A stretch of DNA of 5,384 nucleotides from an uncultured Ruminococcus sp. Lineage in GTDB: Bacteria; Bacillota; Clostridia; Oscillospirales; Ruminococcaceae. Below the pieces are notes generated by a model, which did not search any database, was not told the origin of the DNA, and saw only the letters and a program-made list of their open reading frames with translations. How positions within the stretch are numbered: position 1 is the stretch's first letter; each line of letters starts with the position of its first letter. Location of the stretch: assembly GCA_947167535.1 (NCBI GenBank), contig CAMVIL010000116.1:1-5384 (forward strand), in the 5' to 3' direction. Both the position numbers and the translations under genes were made by a program. Below are positions 1-5,384 of this stretch, piece after piece.

Positions 1-781
1 CATCGAGTACATCAAGTGGGATATGAACCGCCAGCTGACCGAGGTCGCTTCGAACGCGCTCCCCGAGAACAGACAGCGTGAGCTGTGGCACCGCTACGTG
101 CTGGGCGTTTACGACCTCATGAACAGACTCACTACCGACTACCCCCATATCCTGCTGGAGAACTGCTCGGGCGGCGGCGCCAGATTCGACGCGGGTATGC
201 TTTACTTCTCGCCGCAGATATGGTGCTCGGACGACACCGATGCCATCGAGCGCCTGAAGATACAGCACGGCACCTCGATGTGCTACCCCTGCTCGGCAAT
301 GGGCGCGCACGTATCCGACTGCCCCAACCACACGGTAGGCAGGAGCACCCCATTCACCACCCGCGGCCACGTTGCGATGGTCGGCACCTTCGGCTACGAG
401 CTGGACGTCACCCGCATACCGCAGGAGGACAGGGACGCCATCCCCGCTCAGATAGCAGAGTTCAATAAGTACAACACCCTTGTGCGCACCGGCGACCACT
501 ACCGCATCGGAAATATGTTCGAGGACAACCTCTGGGATGCGTGGATGTTTGTGGCGAAGGACAAGTCGGAGGCACTGTTTGAGTTTGTGCAGGTGATAGG
601 CAGACCGAACGAGCGCAGCCGCCGCATAAAGCTGAAGGGTCTTGACCGTGAAGCGTACTACTATGAGGAGAGCAAACCCGAGGTGAAGATCTCGGGAGCG
701 GCACTGATGGAGTGCGGCGTAAATATCGGCGGACTGTGGGGCGACTATCAGTCTAAGATAATGCATTTTGTTAAGGTATAA
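1..781 (+). CDS. Alpha-galactosidase, GH36 family, C-terminal part (5' end outside window)
   Basis: Partial glycoside hydrolase family 36 enzyme that removes terminal alpha-1,6-galactose from raffinose-type sugars or galactomannan. The frame is open from the window edge (first full codon at 2) to TAA 779-781, so the ATG at 23 is internal, not the start. Seen: the KWDMNR block at 14-31, whose Asp (20-22) is the family nucleophile; an ENCSGGGARFD block (158-190) typical of the substrate pocket; and WCSDDTDAIER (221-253), whose first Asp (230-232) is the expected acid/base, 70 residues after the nucleophile. The remainder is the end of the TIM barrel and a C-terminal beta-sandwich. About 260 residues are present of a usual ~700-740. 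No signal peptide can be judged, but family members of this type are usually cytoplasmic. The gene ends its own unit at the terminator at 791-825 and has no evident tie to the ATP synthase operon. Family assignment is firm; exact substrate is not. Confidence 0.93.
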   Translation, partial: IEYIKWDMNRQLTEVASNALPENRQRELWHRYVLGVYDLMNRLTTDYPHILLENCSGGGARFDAGMLYFSPQIWCSDDTDAIERLKIQHGTSMCYPCSAMGAHVSDCPNHTVGRSTPFTTRGHVAMVGTFGYELDVTRIPQEDRDAIPAQIAEFNKYNTLVRTGDHYRIGNMFEDNLWDAWMFVAKDKSEALFEFVQVIGRPNERSRRIKLKGLDREAYYYEESKPEVKISGAALMECGVNIGGLWGDYQSKIMHFVKV

Positions 782-790
782 AGTAATTAC

Positions 791-825
791 GGCAGAGCGG
801 TCGGACAACGGGCGCTCTGTCTTTT
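791..825 (+). terminator. Rho-independent terminator of the alpha-galactosidase gene
   Basis: A 9-bp stem is formed by 791-799 (GGCAGAGCG) and 813-821 (CGCTCTGTC), with one G-T wobble and a 13-nt loop, followed directly by TTTT (822-825). It begins 10 nt after the alpha-galactosidase stop codon, the expected place. The U-run is short, so some readthrough is possible. It separates the sugar-hydrolase unit from the downstream operon. Confidence 0.8.
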
Positions 826-843
826 GCAATAAGAATCTTGAAC

Positions 844-856
844 TGACCGATAGTCA
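844..856. promoter_or_regulatory. Operator-like inverted repeat, upstream copy (TGAC-N5-GTCA)
   Basis: The sequence TGACCGATAGTCA has perfect 4-bp arms around a 5-bp centre. Its reverse complement, TGACTATCGGTCA, matches the site at 892-904 in 12 of 13 positions, so the two are mirrored copies with centres 48 bp apart. Size and symmetry suit a dimeric repressor such as a TetR-family protein. That assignment is inference, and no regulator gene is in the window. Confidence 0.5.
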
Positions 857-890
857 TTTTGTGCAATCCTACAAATAAATCTGGAGAATA

Positions 891-919
891 TTGACTAACG
901 GTCATTTATATGCTAATAT
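891..919 (+). promoter_or_regulatory. Upstream promoter P1 (sigma-A type)
   Basis: The -35 box is TTGACT (891-896). A 17-bp spacer leads to the -10 box TAATAT (914-919), preceded by TG at 911-912 as in an extended -10. Initiation would fall near 926. The -35 matches consensus at 5 of 6 bases and the -10 at 4 of 6. The operator-like site 892-904 covers the -35 box. P1 points towards the phosphoribosyltransferase gene and would give a leader of about 170 nt. Confidence 0.55.
892..904. promoter_or_regulatory. Operator-like inverted repeat, downstream copy, on the P1 -35 box
   Basis: TGACTAACGGTCA has perfect TGAC/GTCA arms and is a mirrored near-copy (12 of 13) of the site at 844-856. It overlaps five of the six bases of the P1 -35 hexamer, so a bound protein would exclude RNA polymerase from P1. 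Two sites 48 bp apart would allow cooperative binding or a small loop. Repression is inferred from position. Confidence 0.55.
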
Positions 920-944
920 GTATACAATATTATGAGCGGATAAC
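919..944. promoter_or_regulatory. Palindromic and lac-operator-like elements at the P1 start site
   Basis: TGTATACA (919-926) is a perfect 8-bp palindrome at the predicted P1 start point, within a looser symmetric AT-rich context. Just downstream, TGAGCGGATAAC (933-944) is identical over 12 bases to the core of the E. coli lac operator, and TTAT/ATAA arms (930-933, 940-943) flank GAGCGG. The place, just after +1, is where a LacI-family repressor would act. The match could be chance. Confidence 0.25.
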
Positions 945-946
945 GC

Positions 947-964
947 AAAAATTCGGGAATTTTT
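947..964. repeat. 18-bp AT-rich perfect inverted repeat
   Basis: AAAAATTC (947-954) and GAATTTTT (957-964) are exact inverted arms separated by two bases. The repeat lies between P1 and P2, ending 13 bp before the P2 -35 box. As RNA in a P1 transcript it would form only a weak A/U hairpin, so an operator or an upstream A/T element for P2 is as plausible. Function is not known. Confidence 0.4.
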
Positions 965-977
965 ATGCTTTGAACTA

Positions 978-1006
978 TTGAAATTCTTTTAATTTTATGT
1001 TATAAT
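978..1006 (+). promoter_or_regulatory. Main promoter P2 (near-consensus sigma-A, extended -10)
   Basis: The -35 box TTGAAA (978-983), an exact 17-bp spacer and the -10 box TATAAT (1001-1006), with TG at 998-999 as an extended -10, make this the strongest promoter in the window. Transcription should begin near 1013, giving a leader of about 80 nt before the TTG start at 1094. No further promoter or terminator was found before atpA, so P2 probably drives the whole operon. Confidence 0.8.
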
Positions 1007-1021
1007 ATACTTTGGATTGCT

Positions 1022-1078
1022 GTCTGCCTGCGAGGGGAGAGGGCAAGACCGATAAAATCATTCGGCAGGATCGCCGAA
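1022..1078 (+). promoter_or_regulatory. Structured 5' leader with two predicted hairpins
   Basis: Hairpin 1 pairs 1022-1028 (GTCTGCC) with 1042-1049 (GGCAAGAC), giving 7 bp with a bulged A at 1046 and a purine-rich loop holding GAGGGGAGA. Hairpin 2 pairs TTCGGC (1061-1066) with GCCGAA (1073-1078), with a 6-nt loop, and ends two bases before the Shine-Dalgarno sequence. The position suits control of translation, for example as a protein or ligand target. I could not match it to a known riboswitch class. Confidence 0.4.
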
Positions 1079-1080
1079 AA

Positions 1081-1085
1081 GGAGG
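1081..1085 (+). promoter_or_regulatory. Shine-Dalgarno fixing the TTG start at 1094
   Basis: GGAGG within AAAAGGAGGG lies 8 nt before TTG 1094-1096. No in-frame ATG or GTG is better placed, so this site decides the start. Confidence 0.8.
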
Positions 1086-1093
1086 GCTTTCAA

Positions 1094-1723
1094 TTGGAAA
1101 ATCGTGAAAAGTTTATAGAATCAGAAAGCAACAGCAGGGTGCAGATAGGTATTATCCCCGGTCACTTTGCGACCAACCACTCCCACGTAAACTATTACGT
1201 GGATATCACTTCCATAAAGACCAGCTGCAAGATGGCTAAGGAAGCTGCGGTGGAGCTGGGCTCGAAGTACAGCGATACCGCTATTGATACCGTTATCTGC
1301 ATGGAGGGTACCGAGATCCTCGGCGCTTTCCTCGCTGAGTATCTCTCTCAGGCAGGTATCAATAAGGGTCAGGATATCAATATCGTGACCCCCGAGCTCA
1401 ACGCCGTAAATCAGATGATCTTCCGCGATAATACTCAGGGTAAGATCTGGGGCAAGAAGGTGCTGCTGCTTATCGCTTCCGCTTCGACAGGTAAGAGCAT
1501 CCAGCGCGCTGTTGACTGTCTCCAGTACTACAGCGGCGACCTCGTAGGCATCGGCGCTATCTTCTCGGCGATCAGCTCCAATAGCAACATGAAGATCAAC
1601 GCGCTCTTCGGACCTTCCGATCTGCCCGATTATCAGAACTACCTGCCGTCCGAATGCCCCCTCTGCAAGGGCAGCCGCAAGGTAGACGCGCTCATCAACA
1701 GCTTCGGTTACTCTAAGCTGTAA
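1094..1723 (+). CDS. PyrE-like (orotate) phosphoribosyltransferase homologue
   Basis: A 209-residue type I phosphoribosyltransferase-fold protein, starting with TTG. Seen: PGHFATNHSHVNYYVD near residues 22-37; a hydrophobic strand then CMEGTEILG near 69-77; FRDN near 109-112; the PRPP-loop region LLLIASASTGKS (124-135); DLPDYQNY near 176-183; and a late CPLC pair before the FGYSKL end. PyrE enzymes join orotate to PRPP to form OMP. Here the two acidic residues normally preceding the loop (as in VEDVITTGGS) are Ile127 and Ala128, so ordinary catalysis is doubtful. Relatives I recall from Clostridia carry a similar LLLASATTGKT loop, suggesting a conserved variant rather than decay. There is no helix-turn-helix domain as in PurR. 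The stop TAA overlaps the atpI ATG by one base, tying it to the ATP synthase operon. Family placement is good; activity and substrate are unknown. Confidence 0.8.
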   Translation: MENREKFIESESNSRVQIGIIPGHFATNHSHVNYYVDITSIKTSCKMAKEAAVELGSKYSDTAIDTVICMEGTEILGAFLAEYLSQAGINKGQDINIVTPELNAVNQMIFRDNTQGKIWGKKVLLLIASASTGKSIQRAVDCLQYYSGDLVGIGAIFSAISSNSNMKINALFGPSDLPDYQNYLPSECPLCKGSRKVDALINSFGYSKL

Positions 1724-2145
1724 TGAAAGAACTTTCAACTGTTAAAAAGGAAACAATCTACATCGCCGCTTGGGAGCTTATACTCAGCGCGGCGATGCAG
1801 GCTGTGTTTCTTGTGCTGAAAAAATGGGACTACACAGTGCTGCTGGGTAACGCAGGCGGTGCGGCTGTCGCCGTACTTAATTTCTACCTTATGGGTGTGA
1901 CCGTCGAAAAGTCACTGGACAGGGAAGAAAAGGAAGCCCGCAAGTTTATCCAGATGTCTCAGACACTGCGTAATTTTATGGTATTCGCATGGGCGATACT
2001 CGGCGCGGTGCTGCCGTGCTTCAGTATCGTTGCATCTCTGCTGCCTCTCATCTTCCCGAGTTTCGCGGTGCGGCTGAGAATGTTTACCGTAAAAGATCAA
2101 CAGCCCACAGACGGCGGAGGTGAAGAAACAATTGAAGAAAAGTAA
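1723..2145 (+). CDS. atpI: ATP synthase assembly protein AtpI (subunit I)
   Basis: A 140-residue membrane protein with about four hydrophobic segments (roughly residues 11-32, 38-60, 84-100 and 101-116) and a charged linker, EKSLDREEKEARKF, between the second and third. This is the pattern of the AtpI / ATP synthase I chain family. These proteins are weakly conserved and lie at the head of atp operons just before atpB. In other bacteria AtpI helps assemble the c-ring and is not part of the finished enzyme. The ATG shares its A with the previous stop (TAATG) and has no clear Shine-Dalgarno, so translation probably depends on coupling to the phosphoribosyltransferase gene. Its 3' end encodes the atpB ribosome binding site and overlaps atpB by 14 nt. 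The assignment rests on topology and position more than motifs. Confidence 0.82.
   Translation: MKELSTVKKETIYIAAWELILSAAMQAVFLVLKKWDYTVLLGNAGGAAVAVLNFYLMGVTVEKSLDREEKEARKFIQMSQTLRNFMVFAWAILGAVLPCFSIVASLLPLIFPSFAVRLRMFTVKDQQPTDGGGEETIEEK
2116..2120 (+). promoter_or_regulatory. Shine-Dalgarno deciding the atpB start
   Basis: GGAGG, extending as GGAGGTGA to 2123, lies inside the end of atpI. It ends 11 nt before the in-frame TTG at 2132 (8 nt counting the extended match). The upstream in-frame GTG at 2120 overlaps this site and so is unlikely to be the start. Confidence 0.7.
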
Positions 2146-3013
2146 CGGGCAGTTTAAATTCGTTGACTGCCTGCTGATACTTATGATGCTCCTGCCGATA
2201 GCGGCGGGTATCCTGCTTAAGGTGCTGACTACTCCGCAGAAGGAAGGCATAGTCATCGAGGGCGCTATGATATACTGTAAGATACCGTTCCCCGTTATGC
2301 CGATACTCATTACCGAAACACAGGTCAACTCCTGGCTCATCATCATATCCATTATCGGACTCGCACTTTACCTTACCCACGGTATCCGCGCGGGGGTCGA
2401 GACCAAACGTCAGTACCTCGCCGAATGGATAGTCGAGAGCTGCCAGAAGATGGTCGGCTCCAACATGGGCGGGTACTTCGCAGGCTTCGCGCCCTTTATC
2501 ACGGCAATGCTGGGACTTTCGGCCTTCTCGAGCCTGATGTCGCTGACGGGACTCTTCCCGCCGACCAGCGACCTGAACACCACCGCAGGCTGGGCGGTGC
2601 TGACCTTTATCCTCATCACCTACTACAAGATGAAGTGCGGCCCCCTCGTGTACCTCAAGAGCTTTGCGGATCCTCCCGCGCTGACGCCGCTGAACATCAT
2701 AAGCGAGGTCGCGACGCCGATATCCATGGCGTTCCGTCATTACGGCAACGTGCTTTCGGGTTCGGTAATATCCGTGCTGGTAGCAGCAGGACTGGGCGGA
2801 CTGTCTCAGACGCTTTTAGGAAAGCTTCCCGGGTTCTTCGGAGAGTTCCCCTTCCTGAGAATAGGTCTCCCCGCGGTGCTGAGCGTGTATTTTGACGTGT
2901 TCAGCGGACTTCTGCAGGCCTATATATTCGCGATGCTGACGATGCTGTACGTAGCGGGAGCGTTCCCCGAAGAGGAATACTTCAAGCGCCATCCCAAGAA
3001 GGGAAACGCATAA
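2132..3013 (+). CDS. atpB: F-type ATP synthase subunit a (Fo)
   Basis: Subunit a forms the two half-channels that carry ions to and from the c-ring. The product is 293 residues from TTG 2132; GTG 2120 would add four residues but is buried in the ribosome binding site. Segments, roughly: membrane helix at 11-29; a loop then ETQVNSW entering a helix at 67-86; helices near 115-142 and 150-166; the key helix with PISMAFRHYGNVLSG, whose Arg202 (codon 2735-2737) corresponds to the essential Arg210 of E. coli; and a last helix with LLQAYIFAMLT, whose Gln262 (codon 2915-2917) matches the conserved Gln252. Conserved Arg and Gln indicate a working subunit. It overlaps atpI by 14 nt and is followed by the only sizeable gap in the operon. 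Assignment is firm. Confidence 0.95.
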   Translation: MKKSNGQFKFVDCLLILMMLLPIAAGILLKVLTTPQKEGIVIEGAMIYCKIPFPVMPILITETQVNSWLIIISIIGLALYLTHGIRAGVETKRQYLAEWIVESCQKMVGSNMGGYFAGFAPFITAMLGLSAFSSLMSLTGLFPPTSDLNTTAGWAVLTFILITYYKMKCGPLVYLKSFADPPALTPLNIISEVATPISMAFRHYGNVLSGSVISVLVAAGLGGLSQTLLGKLPGFFGEFPFLRIGLPAVLSVYFDVFSGLLQAYIFAMLTMLYVAGAFPEEEYFKRHPKKGNA

Positions 3014-3028
3014 TAAGTTTATAGGAAA

Positions 3029-3049
3029 GGTCAGGGAACGCCCCCGACC
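3029..3049 (+). promoter_or_regulatory. GC-rich hairpin between atpB and atpE
   Basis: GGTC (3029-3032) pairs with GACC (3046-3049), and GGG (3034-3036) pairs with CCC (3043-3045). This gives 7 bp with one bulged A at 3033 and a 6-nt loop. The sequence that follows is A-rich, not a U-run, so it is not a terminator. It sits 34 nt before the atpE start, where an RNA stabilising or processing element could raise c-subunit output. Confidence 0.5.
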
Positions 3050-3065
3050 AACAGTAAAAATCATA

Positions 3066-3074
3066 AAAGGAGAG
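3066..3074 (+). promoter_or_regulatory. Strong Shine-Dalgarno of atpE
   Basis: AAAGGAGAG lies in an A-rich unpaired stretch. Its GGAG core (3069-3072) ends 11 nt before ATG 3084. An open, strong site of this kind suits the high c-subunit demand (usually 8-15 or more copies per complex). Confidence 0.7.
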
Positions 3075-3077
3075 TAA

Positions 3078-3371
<294 letters not shown>

Positions 3372-3381
3372 GTGAGGTAGT

Positions 3382-3897
3382 ATGCAGTCGTTAGACGTAA
3401 TTTCAGTCAATATCTGGTCGATAGTCATCTCGCTGCTCAATCTGACTATACTGTTCCTCGCGATAAAGAAGTTTCTCTATAAGCCGGTGCTCAATATGCT
3501 CGCCGCCAGAGAAGCTGCCGCCAAGGCGGAGCTCGATAAGGCTAAGGAAGCCCGCGAGAACGCCGAAAAGCAGGAAAACGAGTGGAACGAAAAGATGAAG
3601 TCGGCAGACGCCGAGGCTCAGAAGATAGTCGATACCGCAGCTGAGAATGCAAAGATACTCAGCGGCAAGCTGGAAGCAGACGCTAAGGCAAACGCCGAGC
3701 GTATCGTGGCAGCCGCCGAGACCGACGCCAGACTTGAATACAAACGCGCCCGCGATAATATCCGCGGCGAGATAGTGGACGTTTCTACCGCTATCGCGGA
3801 AAAGGTCCTTGAGAATAAGATCGATGAGGAAGAACACCACAGACTCGTGAACGACTTCCTCGATAAAATAGGTGACGGCGATGAAGGAAACAGCTAA
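3382..3897 (+). CDS. atpF: F-type ATP synthase subunit b (peripheral stalk)
   Basis: Subunit b anchors the stator: one N-terminal membrane helix (about residues 10-28) followed by a long charged helix that pairs with a second b and reaches the F1 head. Seen: the hydrophobic segment then KKFLYKPVLNML, where KP near the membrane exit is typical; then an Ala/Lys/Glu-rich coiled coil from about residue 40 to 150 with almost no helix breakers. Length is 171 residues, close to the usual 155-175. The ATG at 3382 follows GAGG (3374-3377) with a short spacing and lies 10 nt after atpE. Its end overlaps atpH by 17 nt, so the two are probably coupled in translation. Confidence 0.95.
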   Translation: MQSLDVISVNIWSIVISLLNLTILFLAIKKFLYKPVLNMLAAREAAAKAELDKAKEARENAEKQENEWNEKMKSADAEAQKIVDTAAENAKILSGKLEADAKANAERIVAAAETDARLEYKRARDNIRGEIVDVSTAIAEKVLENKIDEEEHHRLVNDFLDKIGDGDEGNS

Positions 3898-4411
3898 GGA
3901 CTACGCACGCGGGCTGTATATGCTCGCCGCTGAGGAAAGACGCGAACGCGAATATCTTGAGGATCTTCGGTCGGTCGCACAGCAGTTCGATTCATTTCCG
4001 GGTTACACGCAGGTGCTTTCGTCTCCCGCAATACCCAGAAAGGAACGCCTCGGGATGATAGATCAGGCGTTCGGTGAGGCTGTTTCGGTAAACGTCGTGA
4101 GCTTCGTCAAGCTCCTCTGCGAAAAGGGGTATATCCACCTTTTCCATGAGTGCTACGATGAGTTCAGAAAGCTGTACCTCGATTTCACGGGTACAGTCCG
4201 CGCCCGCGTTACAAGCGCCGTGGAGCTTACCGAGAGTGAAAAGATAAAGGTGCAGGAAAAGCTGTACACCCTTACGGGTCAGTCCGCGATGATAAGATAT
4301 TCCGTAGACCCCGGTATATTGGGCGGTATCATCATCGAGACGGACGACCGCATAATCGACGGCAGTGTCCGCCGCCGTCTTAAAGAGATCAAGGAAGTGA
4401 TGAACCAGTGA
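3881..4411 (+). CDS. atpH: F-type ATP synthase subunit delta (OSCP-like)
   Basis: Delta sits on top of F1 and joins it to the b stalk. The 176-residue product begins [16 protein letters not shown], the usual N-terminal helix, and ends with the family signature [20 protein letters not shown] near residues 147-166. The middle holds the typical [10 protein letters not shown] and [11 protein letters not shown] pieces. I chose ATG 3881 because AGGTG (3870-3874) lies 6 nt before it. The GTG at 3872 is in frame but inside that site and would add only three residues. The gene starts within the end of atpF and its TGA overlaps the atpA GTG (GTGA), so b, delta and alpha should be made in step. Confidence 0.95.
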   Translation: MKETAKDYARGLYMLAAEERREREYLEDLRSVAQQFDSFPGYTQVLSSPAIPRKERLGMIDQAFGEAVSVNVVSFVKLLCEKGYIHLFHECYDEFRKLYLDFTGTVRARVTSAVELTESEKIKVQEKLYTLTGQSAMIRYSVDPGILGGIIIETDDRIIDGSVRRRLKEIKEVMNQ

Positions 4412-5384
4412 AGATAAAGCCCGAGGAGATAAGCAGTATCATAAAGGAACAGATACGCGCTTATTCACAGAAGGCGGAGATGCACGAGACAGGTACGGTA
4501 ATACGTACAGGTGACGGCATCGCCACTATATACGGACTCAGACAGTGCATGGCAAACGAACTGCTGGAATTTGAAGACGGCAGCTACGGTCTTGCACAGA
4601 ACCTTGAGGACGAGACAGTTTCGGCAGCTATACTCGCTAACAATAATAAGGTCAAGGAAGGCTCTTCCGTGCGCTGTACGGGCAGGGTGCTGTCTGTCCC
4701 CGTCGGCGAGGCACTGCTGGGAAGAGTAGTAAACGCGCTGGGTGTCCCGATAGACGATAAGGGCATCGTCGAGACTACCGAGACCAGACCTATAGAGTCC
4801 GAGGCTCCCGGAATCATCGAGAGACAGAGCGTTAATGTGCCTCTTCATACAGGTATCAAGGCGATAGACAGTATGATACCCATAGGCAGAGGCCAGCGTG
4901 AGCTTATCATCGGTGACCGTCAGACAGGTAAGACCGAGATAGCTATCGATACCATAATCAATCAGAAGAATACCGGCGTTATCTGTATCTATGTCGCAAT
5001 AGGTCAGAAGAATACCTCGATAGTTCAGCTGGCAAACCAGCTGGACCGCGCAGGTGCGCTGGAAAATACAATAATCGTTGCGGCTTCCGCTTCCGAGACA
5101 GCACCGCTCCAGTATATCGCTCCCTACTCGGGCTGCGCTATGGCGGAATACTTCCGCGAGCAGGGCAAGGACGTCCTTATCATCTACGACGACCTCTCGA
5201 AGCACGCCGTGGCTTACAGAGCACTTTCGCTGCTCATCCGCCGTCCCCCGGGGCGCGAGGCTTACCCCGGCGACGTATTCTACCTGCACTCCAGACTTCT
5301 CGAGCGTGCAGCCTGCGTCAACGAACAGTACGGCGGCGGCTCGATAACCGCTCTGCCTATCGTTGAGACTCAGGCGGGCGACGT
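4408..5384 (+). CDS. atpA: F-type ATP synthase subunit alpha, N-terminal ~325 residues (runs off the edge)
   Basis: Alpha alternates with beta in the F1 hexamer and binds nucleotide at non-catalytic sites. The frame is open from GTG 4408 to the window end. The start overlaps the atpH stop as GTGA, and the N-terminus [15 protein letters not shown] is typical. Seen: the beta-barrel domain (about residues 25-95); the P-loop GDRQTGKT at 169-176 (4912-4935), the same numbering as E. coli; the Walker B region VLIIYDDLS with Asp261-Asp262 (5188-5193); [15 protein letters not shown] before it; and [25 protein letters not shown] after it. The barrel reads [17 protein letters not shown], where many relatives have ALNLE..SVGAV, a mild difference. 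About 175-185 C-terminal residues are missing. atpG, atpD and atpC should follow. No sign of damage. Confidence 0.97.
   Translation, partial: MKIKPEEISSIIKEQIRAYSQKAEMHETGTVIRTGDGIATIYGLRQCMANELLEFEDGSYGLAQNLEDETVSAAILANNNKVKEGSSVRCTGRVLSVPVGEALLGRVVNALGVPIDDKGIVETTETRPIESEAPGIIERQSVNVPLHTGIKAIDSMIPIGRGQRELIIGDRQTGKTEIAIDTIINQKNTGVICIYVAIGQKNTSIVQLANQLDRAGALENTIIVAASASETAPLQYIAPYSGCAMAEYFREQGKDVLIIYDDLSKHAVAYRALSLLIRRPPGREAYPGDVFYLHSRLLERAACVNEQYGGGSITALPIVETQAGD

Noticed and set aside
23..25. ATG 23 as the start of the alpha-galactosidase
   Set aside because: The frame continues upstream to the window edge, and the catalytic KWD residues just before this ATG are needed, so the gene is cut by the window, not truncated.
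85..468. Open frame inside the alpha-galactosidase in another + frame
   Set aside because: The product is a low-complexity Arg/His/Pro-rich string, typical of an out-of-frame reading of GC-rich coding DNA. The GH36 motifs are in the other frame.
1022..1078. Known riboswitch in the leader (guanidine, fluoride, ZTP, THF, preQ1 considered)
   Set aside because: None of the conserved core sequences of these classes that I know is visible. Only the two simple hairpins can be supported.
826..1093. Small genes, tRNA, CRISPR or insertion sequence in the gene-free stretch
   Set aside because: Reading frames here are only a few codons long, and there is no cloverleaf, spaced direct repeat or transposon end. 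Only promoters, palindromes and leader structure were seen.
2425..2895. 156-codon + strand frame within atpB
   Set aside because: It is an out-of-frame shadow of subunit a, with Arg-rich sequence and no matching motif or ribosome binding site.
3029..3049. Hairpin before atpE as a terminator
   Set aside because: It is followed by A-rich sequence with no U-run, and it lies inside an operon whose later genes have no other promoter in view.
3872..3880. Earlier GTG start for atpH
   Set aside because: The GTG lies within the AGGTG ribosome binding site that serves the ATG at 3881, and the delta family N-terminus fits the ATG start.
4465..5289. Long open frame on the minus strand opposite atpA (274 codons)
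   Set aside because: It lies wholly opposite a clear atpA, has no recognisable motif, and arises from the codon bias of the + strand gene. The same holds for the long minus-strand frames opposite the first gene (1121-1738), atpB (2084-2740) and atpF (3403-3840).

Overview
The window comes from a Gram-positive anaerobe of the Clostridia, most likely a Ruminococcus-like gut or rumen fibre degrader. This rests on strong AGGAGG-type ribosome binding sites, GC-rich genes with a sharply AT-rich promoter region, a GH36 alpha-galactosidase, and an orotate-phosphoribosyltransferase-like family that I recall from Clostridia. The genus is an inference. All genes lie on the + strand.

Layout. Positions 1-781 hold the C-terminal part of a GH36 alpha-galactosidase, closed by a rho-independent terminator (791-825). 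An AT-rich stretch (826-1093) has no gene but dense regulatory structure: two mirrored TGAC-N5-GTCA operator-like sites, two tandem sigma-A-type promoters (P1 891-919, P2 978-1006), further palindromes, and a leader with two predicted hairpins. From 1094 to the right edge runs one compact, apparently single operon: a PyrE-like phosphoribosyltransferase homologue, atpI, atpB (a), atpE (c), atpF (b), atpH (delta) and most of the N-terminal two thirds of atpA (alpha). atpG, atpD and atpC are expected just beyond the window.

How the genes work together. AtpB, AtpE and AtpF form the membrane Fo sector. AtpH joins the b stalk to the F1 head, AtpA is the non-catalytic hexamer subunit of F1, and AtpI assists c-ring assembly. 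Genes overlap or nearly touch except before atpE, where a 70-nt spacer carries a GC-rich hairpin and a strong ribosome binding site. This suits the need for many c subunits per complex.

Most notable points. (1) The c subunit has glutamates at both ion-site positions (E31 and E64) plus T65/T66/Y69, resembling the two-carboxylate Na+-coupled rotor known from Fusobacterium nucleatum. (2) The operon is headed by a phosphoribosyltransferase homologue whose PRPP loop lacks the usual acidic pair, and whose stop codon overlaps the atpI start by one base. (3) A mirrored operator pair sits at P1, with one copy on the -35 box, implying control of ATP synthase by an unidentified dimeric regulator. The ATP synthase genes themselves are ordinary housekeeping genes, and no wholly new system is evident.
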